A program made the translations under genes and the position numbers. Under the pieces are notes generated by a model that made no database searches, had not been told where the DNA came from, and saw nothing but the letters and a program-made list of their open reading frames with translations. From Lachancea dasiensis (taxonomy: Eukaryota > Ascomycota > Saccharomycetes > Saccharomycetales > Saccharomycetaceae): 64,000 nt of DNA. The first letter of the stretch is position 1. Each line of letters starts with the position of its first letter. Location of the stretch: positions 1,117,802-1,181,801 of the forward strand of contig LT598455.1 of the NCBI GenBank assembly GCA_900074725.1, read 5' to 3'. Shown piece after piece: positions 38,201-46,161 of the stretch.

Positions 38201-40434
38201 TCTTTAACTTCCTCCTCTGCTTTACGAAGTGATGATTGCAACATGGTGACGTCTCTCTTTGAAATTTGCTCAAGTTCATGTAGCCTCATTTCGAGAGATG
38301 TCTTGCGCTCTTGTAGTTCTTCGAAGGATTCGAACGACACTTTTTCAATGACCTCGATTTCTGGTCCCCTCTTGAGAGCAGTTTGAACTCTATAAAAGTT
38401 GTCTTTGATCAAAGCCGTGAAGTAGGGACTGAAGTAAACTTTGGGAAGACCTGAATCATCTGTTTCAAAATTACCCACGGTGGTTTCCATTCTTTGGCAG
38501 ACAGTGAAAAGCGAACATTCATTAAATTGTTTGACTTTAGAAAAATAGTTGTTGACGCCAATACCTTGCGACAACAATTTGTAGACTTCAGAACGAGAAA
38601 GAGGGCTCTTCTGTGTGGAGAACTCGTATGCTACTCCAAGCACCATGCAAGTTAAACAATTGGCGGTTATTCCTTCTTCCTTCATATGGGAGGAGTACGA
38701 AATTAGAGAATTTAGCACAGCTTTATTGGAAAGAAAATCGTCAACTGCGTTCCTATCTTCGTACAGCCAACAAATCAACAGACTAAGATAAGATATGCTT
38801 ACCCTGAAGTCTTCGAGAGAGAATGAAGTTAATAGAAGCTCAAGAACAGTTTGAATAGGGCCCAAAGTATTTTGATGCTCATTTGCATCATCATATCCTT
38901 CGCACTTGATCCCTCTCATTAGATCTTTATTTCCACCCGTGGAGTCTCTATCGAAGAGGAAGAGCACTAAATCTACGGCGAAATACAACTTGTAGGGGTT
39001 AAGCTTCAACTCTGGATCATATTCAAGAATAATGTGGAAAATACCCAATTTGCGATCTCCTACTTCCTCGCTTTCGCCGAGTAGATCAGACTCTTCATAA
39101 AGAGCTATTTGATCTCTGATGAAGGACAGCTGAATATCCATGTTATTATCTAAAAACGCTTTCAAAAGCTCGGACGATGCATACCGTATTTCAAATGTAT
39201 GAACCGAGTTGGCGAAAAAACACCAGTTCAGCAGTAGCTCAGTCACGGGCACAAGCTTTCCAGTGTTATTTTTTTGAGCTCCGCTCACGCTTGGATCAAA
39301 CATAGGAACATCAATCTTTTTAAACGCTTGTTGAACTTCTCCGTTATCCCTAATCATATCAGCTGCTGCTAGAAGACAAAAGGGTCGTATACTATTTGGA
39401 GCCGACGGCAGCAGCGCTAGTCTCAAAACAATAATGAGAAGGTGAGACTCGAAAAGGATAAGCTGGTTTCGGTATGTGGTTGTATTGTGCCTTTCAATGG
39501 TGAGTTGCAAAATCTCCATCGATGTCTTAATATTAAGCATCTTTTGATCATTCCAATAAAAGGAATCCTCCATAGGCTCGTTCAAAAGCCTTGCCATTTG
39601 GGGAAGGTTGTTGGTTTCTAAAAACAAGGTTTGATTAGAGGTATTGTACTTTAGAACATTAACAATCAGTGAGAGACAATCGCTCACCACCAGAGAACCT
39701 CGCAGGCCACCTTCTTCTTGAATGATATTAAATAGCCTCTCAAATATATTGTCAAAAGCAACCAACTTTTGTATATGCGGACTATCATTGGCAACAGCCA
39801 TAAGGAGCAATATTGCTTCATCTCTGACTGGATCGTGAACATCATCCAACAGCGAGACAAGAGTTGAGATCCCAATAGGCAATGAAACGAGGGCGTCACG
39901 AGTCCGGGAAGCCCTTGAAGCCACAAATGCTTCCAGAAGCTGAATAGCATATAGCTTAATGTGAAAATTCTCAACTTCCAACAATTGCACGAAAAGATGT
40001 ACCATTTCATCCGATTGAGTCATGAAATCTGCAATCCACAGAGAAAACTGGTCTACTGATCCTTGGTCTTGCTCTTGCTTCATCACAAGTGGAGATGGAT
40101 ATTTTCCGTTCCGGAGTCGTGACTGCTGTGAAATCCAGTTTCGCGTCAAGTCTGCATTTCCTTCGCCTCGGATGAACAGAATAAGTAAAGTTTCCAAAAT
40201 CGCTTTCACTGAGTCTTCATCTGCTGCATCCTTCTTTAACGTACTTATTAACGGTTTCAAGCCTGATGCTATGACTGCCTCTCTGTAGTCCCTGCTAAAC
40301 GATTTGAGACCTAGCACTGCCGATCTTCGGTCACTCAATAATGTGGCATTTTCAACTCTGTCGCACAGTGTCGGGATTGTGTCGTCTACAGACTGCACTT
40401 TTGGTGGTTGAATAAAACCTTGGATCAGCTCCAT
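35263..40434 (-). CDS. USO1: Uso1, vesicle-tethering golgin (p115)
   Basis: Uso1 tethers COPII vesicles to the Golgi. The 1723-residue protein has a globular armadillo-type head up to about residue 690 that follows S. cerevisiae Uso1 closely (PTLCDRVENATLLSDRRSAV, VKAILETLLILFIRGEGNAD, NGKYPSPLVMKQEQDQ). A coiled coil of about 1000 residues rich in Glu, Lys, Leu and Ser follows. The end is DRSEIDDLMLLVSELDEKNS, DLGTNF and an acidic tail of mostly Asp and Glu, a feature shared with yeast Uso1 and mammalian p115. The start at 40434 (MELIQGFIQPPKVQSVDDT) is chosen over an in-frame upstream ATG at 40458 because it aligns with the yeast start MDIIQGLIQ. Confidence 0.97.
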   Translation of the reverse strand: MELIQGFIQPPKVQSVDDTIPTLCDRVENATLLSDRRSAVLGLKSFSRDYREAVIASGLKPLISTLKKDAADEDSVKAILETLLILFIRGEGNADLTRNWISQQSRLRNGKYPSPLVMKQEQDQGSVDQFSLWIADFMTQSDEMVHLFVQLLEVENFHIKLYAIQLLEAFVASRASRTRDALVSLPIGISTLVSLLDDVHDPVRDEAILLLMAVANDSPHIQKLVAFDNIFERLFNIIQEEGGLRGSLVVSDCLSLIVNVLKYNTSNQTLFLETNNLPQMARLLNEPMEDSFYWNDQKMLNIKTSMEILQLTIERHNTTTYRNQLILFESHLLIIVLRLALLPSAPNSIRPFCLLAAADMIRDNGEVQQAFKKIDVPMFDPSVSGAQKNNTGKLVPVTELLLNWCFFANSVHTFEIRYASSELLKAFLDNNMDIQLSFIRDQIALYEESDLLGESEEVGDRKLGIFHIILEYDPELKLNPYKLYFAVDLVLFLFDRDSTGGNKDLMRGIKCEGYDDANEHQNTLGPIQTVLELLLTSFSLEDFRVSISYLSLLICWLYEDRNAVDDFLSNKAVLNSLISYSSHMKEEGITANCLTCMVLGVAYEFSTQKSPLSRSEVYKLLSQGIGVNNYFSKVKQFNECSLFTVCQRMETTVGNFETDDSGLPKVYFSPYFTALIKDNFYRVQTALKRGPEIEVIEKVSFESFEELQERKTSLEMRLHELEQISKRDVTMLQSSLRKAEEEVKDCQAKKEEAISNLKKSSSELETLRSEQITLSEQLKGLNVTKAQLELAKVKSEGKLKELGKYLSERDSTVERLELELNKISEEKRNAEAGINKMNRELFSLSKEHKAFKSDSAKSEAQLHTTINRLKAEVQKREEAQIDKESKIAIHLSDLEKAQKEIVGLQDEKKSLKSECSDYKSKIDNQDSLISKLSAKLREMAEKCKELSEGNQSKSSEINELALKSKERISHLETQVGSLQDKNTSLHCEVKDAIAEIESLQKSRSAASSAHKALFEENSMLKKRFGSFNLGLKDLKTHTVNFRTEVLELRKHTSLLGEGLRALQITYKEKSSELEKALQLSQSYKNDLKASQKEKTKKEEELVSLKDELNGLQLTKENLEAGKKEAERIISNLTNDYKELEKKLNEERAGFESQVGQYVEKENISSERVKSLELELLNSEESKEKFQIQSNGLIKNFEEKLKLATVELSSLSAKASEDSEKLASCQTDLHNNTLKSEKLESRCNGLEKELEHARSDLLKSSSGNEQIQANVLQVKEELSKTELQLKVKNDTIETLEIEVGKLTDECRFTADELSSSKTIFERERKSLIEDIDNLKAALKVKKAEFEKEREAMDEGSASVAGEYLRKIRSLEGQLEVLQNDKDTKLGQSESENVKMSELLRRAESRAANSANELEQMASRLSKAKEIQQTIDEKHSALMTRNLSQLEDYKIQLKDLGLVLSQKDDSIRALETMVESLESRVANQEQQHDIQETRLRDELQHTKDGLQLELENIQKLANEERLRLEEDSAKNRIRSEQIASELQDMSHELKSKSAHIVDLEQSSWQHGQLQKSNQEVVTRLEKVEKENEEHKKQLEREKQLNNDLSTELKSQQHEYQEQKLVQSNILTEKESIISSLRSEVEALKREKSNWKAGTDRSEIDDLMLLVSELDEKNSRYRNKLEDLGTNFTSDDDEDDDDDGDDDEDDNEDEDEHDEDDDDGDNEIKN
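35280..35377. repeat. Asp/Glu-coding trinucleotide-rich tract at the end of USO1
   Basis: The plus strand reads as irregular repeats of CATC, TTC and GTC triplets, which on the coding strand are GAT, GAC, GAA and GAG codons of the acidic tail. The tract is low-complexity and prone to length change, but it is clearly coding and its protein feature is conserved in the family. Confidence 0.8.
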
Positions 40435-40752
40435 TTGTTGACCTCCTTGACAGCCCAATGGCCTTTCCCTACGTGTTACTTTGAATTCTGGAAGTGTTCC
40501 GCGACTTTGGTGTCGAATATTTTTCTAACAGATCAAATGATATGATCAATTTCAAAAAACACCGCTTGATCTGTATCATGCCGAGGGGACCCCGCTGTAT
40601 ATCATATATAAACACAGTCGGTGAGTCACCTTCATATCCAACGTTGGCATCCTTTGACTTCTTATATACCTATATATACGATTCCTACTAACGAGGCGTT
40701 GGATAGTTGATGAGTTGGGGGTTAGCAGCTCATTTTATATGTACGGCCTATA
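40435..40752. other. Divergent promoter region USO1/RAD59
   Basis: This 318-bp region holds both promoters. Repeated TATATA sequence lies at about 40599-40610 and 40663-40680. A perfect TACTAAC (40686-40692) lies 61 bp before the RAD59 ATG, but no GTATGT-type donor was found upstream, so an intron in the leader is not supported. Confidence 0.5.
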
Positions 40753-41379
40753 ATGAGTGGATCGTTGACCAACATTACTTATGAGGGAACCAAGTATGAG
40801 ACGGGTGCTGGCCTTGATGACTTTAATATTGAAGATTTGCAGATAGTAGAAAAATGGTTCAACAGGCCAGCTAGTGCCTGGGCGGTGCAACGACTGGGTA
40901 TATTACAATCAAAGATAGAATCACAAACGTATAACATATACCACAGAAATCGGTATGGTAAGCATCCAGTGGCAAAACTGATACCGGCGCATCTGCTCAT
41001 TCAATATGCTAACGAAGCTCTCGGGTTTGATGGGTGGTCCTTAGAAGTGCTTGATCTCCACACCACGAACTGCAGATCAGTGCCAGAAACGCAATCGGTG
41101 GATGATGGGCTGGAACCACGTTACCAAGTGCTGTCAGAGGCCAAGGTTAGGATCAGATTGAAGGACGGTACGAATACCGAGGCACTAGGGTTTGGTTCCG
41201 CAGTGGCTATTTCCAAAGGTGAAAGTTACAGCAAATCTAAGAAGGCAGCAGTCAACGATGCCCTCAAAAAGAGCTTCTTGCAATTTGAGGCTATCATTCT
41301 GGAGCACGAACAGCGGGTATCTTCAAGCTATTATGTAGATGGGCTCTACGGTTCTAAATCAGTGTCTAAAAAAGTGTGA
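40753..41379 (+). CDS. RAD59: Rad59, Rad52-like strand-annealing protein
   Basis: Rad59 is a paralogue of the Rad52 N-terminal domain and works with Rad52 in single-strand annealing and break-induced repair. The 208-residue protein aligns along S. cerevisiae Rad59 (238 residues): RPASAWAVQRLGILQSKIES, TYNIYHRNRYGKHPVAKLIP, RIRLKDGTNTEALGFG, SKSKKAAVNDALKKSFLQFE and SSYYVDGLYGSKSV. It lacks roughly the last 30 variable residues of the yeast protein and has no Rad51-binding region, as expected for Rad59 rather than Rad52. The gene is divergent from USO1 as in S. cerevisiae (YDL058W-YDL059C) and convergent with IKI3, with stops less than 40 bp apart. Confidence 0.96.
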   Translation: MSGSLTNITYEGTKYETGAGLDDFNIEDLQIVEKWFNRPASAWAVQRLGILQSKIESQTYNIYHRNRYGKHPVAKLIPAHLLIQYANEALGFDGWSLEVLDLHTTNCRSVPETQSVDDGLEPRYQVLSEAKVRIRLKDGTNTEALGFGSAVAISKGESYSKSKKAAVNDALKKSFLQFEAIILEHEQRVSSSYYVDGLYGSKSVSKKV

Positions 41380-41417
41380 ATACAGCTCTTGGCGTAAGCC
41401 TTTTAAGTTGAAAGTAA

Positions 41418-44400
41418 TTAGAAGTCAATGACCTGCCTGCCAGAAAATTCTGGGATTACTGGCACTGGAATTTCGGGGACATGGTATACGTTACCCTCTT
41501 CGTCAATTCTCTCTCTGTCCTTCTCACTGACGTTGTAAATTTCCGTGACATTCTCCTTAAGTAGTACAATCACATCAATGAAATACTTCTGGATTTGATG
41601 AGCTTCCTCCTTTCTATTGTGCCTCAACAACGCGTCTATCAGCTTGGCAGCATCGGGTTGGCTTTGCGTTAGACGCTCTATTAACCGGCCAATAGACTGG
41701 ACTAAGTACTCCTCTTCGTAAATGGTACCTTTCTTCCCACGGGCCCGTTTGCGCTCTTCCCGACGCTTGTTTTTGGCGGTACGTCGTGAAGCCCCAGTTT
41801 TGGCTGTTCCGCCGGTTTTCCCGGTATAACGCGTGAAAAAGGACTCTTTGGTCGAAGTTTCAGATGCGGCAATGGAAATGTCATCAGCTTGGTCCGTTTC
41901 TTGACCATAAAATGCGTAAGGATCTTCGTCCTTCTTCTGTCTTAACTCACGCAACCTGCGCAACTGCGAAGTCACCTGGCCCTTACAATCGGCTAACAGC
42001 TCCGCGATTGTTCCAAAGCCTTCGCCCAATGCAGGTTCTATTACCTGATCGATTAACTCAGGACAACCTTGAGTTGCCCCCACCAGGGCAGCTTTCTCGT
42101 ACAAGTAGGCCTTGCAATAAAAATCCATAGCTCCCTTCGCGTTCTTTAGATAAGTGAGCTCAATTTCGGCAGCATCGGCATACTTGTGATCAAATGACAG
42201 AGAGGCTACCAGAGTCTCTGCGACTTCCGTTACCTTATCGCTAAATTGCAATGTTGCGATGGTCAATGCCTCGTTCCAATTCTTGGCGTGTGTGTGTGCT
42301 TCCATCGCCTCCTTGTATTCGGTCAACATCTCATGGATAATAGCGGCCTCTCCGTAATTTTGTTTCGAGGATAAGTATGGCGCAAAAATGTGGTAAACAG
42401 CATTCTGCTTGCTGTGATCGTACCTGAAAAGTTTCAAAGCAAACCTATAGAGTTCATGGACTTGGATATAATCAATAATTTTGTCGGAGAGCCCAGAGAT
42501 GTCCTTTTCAATCTCAGCAAGGTGTTCCAAGGCCTTTTCATAGTTCTTCAAGTAGTCATCGATCATGAACTTGCGAACAGTTACTTCTTGGTTATGGAGG
42601 TCTTGCAAAAATGGAAGATACTCTCTGGGATCCATCTGTGATTTTTGAGCAATTGCTAGAGTGAGTTTGACATCATACACAGATAATCCAACCTTGTACA
42701 GCGCATTGACGTCGTGCAGGAAACACAAATATGTTAAGCTTGTTTCGCTGTCATCGCCAAGAGATGAGATTAGCAGCAACGCTTCCTTCAAATTAGGAGG
42801 ATTTTGACAAGCATAAGCAGTTATAATAGATTGCAAGTACCTTACTTTGTATTCCGGATTCTTCAATAAAACCTCTAAAAGAGCGTTACAGATTTTGTTC
42901 ACCTTTGACTTTTTGGAATCGAACATTTTCTTTTTCATGTAAAGCTCCATCTCGGTAGGTGGTGGGGGTGCGACTTCGAATACCTGATCCATACTTCTCC
43001 CAAGTGTCTCCTTGTATTTTGTTTCCGCGACGTCTTCTTCAGTCAAACAAGAAATGAATAGATCAAGAAAATCACCCCTCTCTATATCATCAATGAAGTG
43101 CTCGAGATTCTCGTAAAATAGCTTGGGAGCATAATCGTGAACAATATCCAAGTGAATTCTGTGGGTACGACAAGTTTCAAATGCGTCGCGGTATTTCTTG
43201 GCCAAGATGTTTTTCCTAACGCCCGCTAAGACCATGATACGAGGGCAGATCACCTCCAAGTTTCCTCGAGCAGCTTGCAAAGCGACGGAAAATTTGGAGG
43301 GAATCGCAGTTACCAAGAGAGACCCTCTCTCAATCGCTCGTATTCTCTCGTCATCAACGTTTTCGGGAACCAAAGGCAGAGGCTTGAAATTAGTTGAGTT
43401 CAAATGTACAAATTGAAGGTTGTGTTGGGCAGTGGTGAACATCAGAAAATCATCGGTAATTTCCATGGACGTTACAGTCATGTTTAGAAGAACATCATTT
43501 GCATACAGTTTGCCATTAGCAGTTAATCCGAAAGCAATCAGTTGGGAGTCCCCCGCAACTCCGCCATCAGCATGTGCAGAATTCTCAACGCGCTTGACAC
43601 GTAGGTCGCGTACAAGTTGCGGAAAGCAACAAATTTCGCTAACGTTTCCTTCTTGATCAGTCTGATATACCCTACAACTTTTGGTCTCATAAACCATATA
43701 GTTATATTCGAACCCAGTGCGAAGCAACACTACTTTATCGAGAGCTTCAATGACATTGATCAGAGTCGGCTGCGTTACATCTGAAACATCTAGCAACGCG
43801 ATACGGGAGAGATTTTGTGCGTCTAATAAAACACACACGATGTTATCATTTATGAACGCCGCCTGTCTTAGGGTGTCAAACTCGGTTGCAAACAAAGATT
43901 TAGGGATAGTCGTGGAGATACATGGATGAAGACCTCCCTTCATATCCTCTAGGCTAGGAACTGAGGCCAATATCAGCTCATCTTTCGTGATCGCTGCATA
44001 TATCTCATTTGAGAGGCTAATTGCAACATCTTGAACATTCCCTGGAGCATCAAAGTCCCGATAATACATCGGAGGTGGCACACAAGCCATGCCCAGAGGG
44101 GAAATGTTGATAGTGGTTCCATCGATCACCATTACAGTCCCCGAATCGCAAGGTTCTAATGTAGGACCCGATGCAAGTTTGTATGCAAAATCAACAATAT
44201 TTATGCCGTTATAGTCTCCAAACATCAAGGTAAAATCTTTCTCGGGGTGCCACTTGACAAAGTTGATGTCCTTAGCATAAATCTCTTGCTTCAAATACCA
44301 ATGATAATTTTTCGTGGTCCAAAGCATGATTCTGTCAGTAAGGATGATCGCTAAAATCTCAGAGCTGGAGTTCCAAGCAAGATACTTGACTTTTTCACCC

Positions 44401-45383
44401 ATGGCCAACCTCGTATCAAATTCACCATGTCGTAATCCATTCCTCTCGAAGAAAATCAACTGAATAGATTCTTCACCGGGTATCTCATCACTTCTTTGTG
44501 TTGAAGCTATCAGCGAGCCCTGGGGTTTCCAGGCTAGAAGATCTTCTTGACCATCTACAGGTTCAGACGCGCTATCAAGTTGCCCGTCTCTCGAAAAAAC
44601 TCTCAGCACTCTTCTTCTAATCTGCTCCCCGTTAGCTTCCGCCACGTCCTCGACGGAAGACATAACGAAAAATTCACAGTCACCCCTCCATGAGAGAGTG
44701 GTGTTCCCTGAGTCCATTGCCCCGACTTCACCGCTATCTACTGCATAAGGCATCGTAGGATCCCGCAGCTCGTTTCCTTTGAGACCAGACGCTTTCAAGC
44801 TTTCTAAAGCAGCTTTTTCCATTGCTCGAGCACCTTTTCCTCTAAATTGAGTCTCATGTTTACCCCATCCAACATTGACATGTTTTGACATTTCCAGATC
44901 GTCGCTCAAAAGCTTGTACTCTGAGATAGGGTCAAACTGCCTACTCAACAGTACGACATTACGCTCCACTGTTACCAGCGCTAGGGTTTCTTCGTCGTGA
45001 GACCACTCGGCTGCTTCGATACCTCCATCAATCGAACCAACAATCTCAACTACGCTTGACGATGGATCGAACGTAATGGAATCATATGTAGCTGCTATTA
45101 TGTCACCTTGTGCCATCACAAACACAACCTGGTTGAGATCTCCGAAATGTACAAACGAAAGCAGCTTGTCGTCAAACGTCTGTATATTGAAGGATACGAG
45201 GACATTGCAGCTACCATCTTTCATATACTGATGAACCTCAAAAGCTCCTATTTCAGGATCCCCTAAAACGCATGTAATACTATCCGATAGTGTGTCAAAC
45301 ACACTGCTTTGTAATTTAAGGTCGGGCACTTGTTGCGAAGCAGGTTTAAAACAGCCTCTATTGAGCGTGATTATGTTGCGCAT
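41418..45383 (-). CDS. IKI3: Elongator subunit Iki3/Elp1
   Basis: Elp1 is the scaffold of the Elongator complex, which modifies the wobble uridine of certain tRNAs (mcm5/ncm5 pathway) in the cytoplasm. The 1321-residue protein has N-terminal WD40 propeller sequence over about the first 700 residues (EAAEWSHDEETLALVTVERNVV, RGDCEFFVMSS, FFERNGLRHGEF). A helical TPR-like C-terminal half follows, with PREYLPFLQDL, DDYLKNYEKALEHL and ALKLFRYD. Near the end the basic stretch SRRTAKNKRREERKRARGKK is the tRNA-binding/nuclear-signal region known from yeast Elp1, followed by GTIYEEEYLVQSI. Its upstream region carries PAC and RRPE elements. SWC7 follows upstream, as in S. cerevisiae (YLR384C-YLR385C). 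Confidence 0.97.
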   Translation of the reverse strand: MRNIITLNRGCFKPASQQVPDLKLQSSVFDTLSDSITCVLGDPEIGAFEVHQYMKDGSCNVLVSFNIQTFDDKLLSFVHFGDLNQVVFVMAQGDIIAATYDSITFDPSSSVVEIVGSIDGGIEAAEWSHDEETLALVTVERNVVLLSRQFDPISEYKLLSDDLEMSKHVNVGWGKHETQFRGKGARAMEKAALESLKASGLKGNELRDPTMPYAVDSGEVGAMDSGNTTLSWRGDCEFFVMSSVEDVAEANGEQIRRRVLRVFSRDGQLDSASEPVDGQEDLLAWKPQGSLIASTQRSDEIPGEESIQLIFFERNGLRHGEFDTRLAMGEKVKYLAWNSSSEILAIILTDRIMLWTTKNYHWYLKQEIYAKDINFVKWHPEKDFTLMFGDYNGINIVDFAYKLASGPTLEPCDSGTVMVIDGTTINISPLGMACVPPPMYYRDFDAPGNVQDVAISLSNEIYAAITKDELILASVPSLEDMKGGLHPCISTTIPKSLFATEFDTLRQAAFINDNIVCVLLDAQNLSRIALLDVSDVTQPTLINVIEALDKVVLLRTGFEYNYMVYETKSCRVYQTDQEGNVSEICCFPQLVRDLRVKRVENSAHADGGVAGDSQLIAFGLTANGKLYANDVLLNMTVTSMEITDDFLMFTTAQHNLQFVHLNSTNFKPLPLVPENVDDERIRAIERGSLLVTAIPSKFSVALQAARGNLEVICPRIMVLAGVRKNILAKKYRDAFETCRTHRIHLDIVHDYAPKLFYENLEHFIDDIERGDFLDLFISCLTEEDVAETKYKETLGRSMDQVFEVAPPPPTEMELYMKKKMFDSKKSKVNKICNALLEVLLKNPEYKVRYLQSIITAYACQNPPNLKEALLLISSLGDDSETSLTYLCFLHDVNALYKVGLSVYDVKLTLAIAQKSQMDPREYLPFLQDLHNQEVTVRKFMIDDYLKNYEKALEHLAEIEKDISGLSDKIIDYIQVHELYRFALKLFRYDHSKQNAVYHIFAPYLSSKQNYGEAAIIHEMLTEYKEAMEAHTHAKNWNEALTIATLQFSDKVTEVAETLVASLSFDHKYADAAEIELTYLKNAKGAMDFYCKAYLYEKAALVGATQGCPELIDQVIEPALGEGFGTIAELLADCKGQVTSQLRRLRELRQKKDEDPYAFYGQETDQADDISIAASETSTKESFFTRYTGKTGGTAKTGASRRTAKNKRREERKRARGKKGTIYEEEYLVQSIGRLIERLTQSQPDAAKLIDALLRHNRKEEAHQIQKYFIDVIVLLKENVTEIYNVSEKDRERIDEEGNVYHVPEIPVPVIPEFSGRQVIDF

Positions 45384-45479
45384 TGTATCGGTAAGGTAAC
45401 CTTACGAGTTCAGAAGTTCTGGGCTTGATCTCTCACAGTGAATCACGTCTATTATGCTGATATCCAAAAGCTAGGCTGG

Positions 45480-45540
45480 GCGATGAGCTGCGCTTGCCAG
45501 GGTATCTGCTAAAGAATAGATCGAATTCTTTTAAAATTTT
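45480..45540. promoter_or_regulatory. PAC plus RRPE elements upstream of IKI3
   Basis: GCGATGAGC (45480-45488) is an exact PAC element, about 100 bp from the IKI3 start. AAAATTTT (45533-45540), the RRPE core, follows 45 bp further upstream. The pair is typical of yeast ribosome- and tRNA-biogenesis genes. IKI3 rather than SWC7, whose start is about 480 bp away on the far side of its own coding sequence, is the likely target. Confidence 0.6.
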
Positions 45541-45629
45541 GCATCATTGTGCACGTATTCTGAAGCGCCCTATTTCGCTACCACCATTGCATTGACCTGA
45601 GACCGCAATTATAATCGAAACACTACCAT

Positions 45630-46019
45630 TTAAATCGTAGTACTCTTTAGCGGTGCCAGGACCTTCGCTAATTCGCCTTTCAGATTGGGTATCTCTTCTT
45701 GTTCCAACTCGGTTACGCGGACAAAATAGTAGTGGTTGGCCAACGTAACTACTGTCACAGGTAAACTTTTATCCGGCAATCCCTTTTTGAAGAGGTCATT
45801 TACTAGTACCCTCAAAGTACGCAGTTGTAATCCCCGAAGTTCTGGAACGTAAAGTTTTACAAGGCGGTGAGTACTGAACTTGGTTAAGATGGACTCATCG
45901 ACAACAGGTTCCACCAGCAGATCGTCCAGCTTCAAATCTTTTCCCGTGTGTGAAAGCTCCTGCTGGCGATAGAGAGTGAGCTGCAGTAAGAGGAGAGAGA
46001 CATTAGCAGGCAGATCCAT
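45630..46019 (-). CDS. SWC7: SWR1 complex subunit Swc7
   Basis: This small protein of 129 residues lies between IKI3 and VAC14, exactly where S. cerevisiae has SWC7, a poorly conserved subunit of the SWR1 complex that deposits H2A.Z. Visible features are a Leu-rich helix at the start (NVSLLLLQLTLYRQQEL), DDLLVEPVVDES, VLVNDLFKKGL and LANHYYFVRVTELEQEEIPN. My recollection of the yeast sequence is not good enough for a residue comparison, so the call rests on position, size and general character. The open frame extends six codons upstream only from a TTG; the ATG at 46019 is the first real start. It shares a promoter of only 142 bp with VAC14. Confidence 0.8.
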   Translation of the reverse strand: MDLPANVSLLLLQLTLYRQQELSHTGKDLKLDDLLVEPVVDESILTKFSTHRLVKLYVPELRGLQLRTLRVLVNDLFKKGLPDKSLPVTVVTLANHYYFVRVTELEQEEIPNLKGELAKVLAPLKSTTI

Positions 46020-46161
46020 GTCGAGCTTTGATCTCAATCAGCTCTGAGGTGAAGATGATGAAAAAGGCTAATTTAGTATCTCACTTTATACTTCAATCGT
46101 AAACTCGTAAACTTACCGAGAACAGCAATAGCGCAGGTGTACACGAGGTCCAGGTGGTTCA

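Noticed and set aside
40686-40692. TACTAAC upstream of RAD59 as the branch site of a leader intron
   Set aside because: No GTATGT or GTAAGT donor was found between the USO1 start and the motif, and the Rad59 N-terminus is complete without splicing.
46038-46116. Minus-strand GTAAGT with TACTAAA and CAG upstream of SWC7 as a leader intron
   Set aside because: The branch site deviates from consensus, no coding gain results because an in-frame stop lies just before the SWC7 ATG, and the donor falls within the tiny shared promoter. It remains possible but weak.
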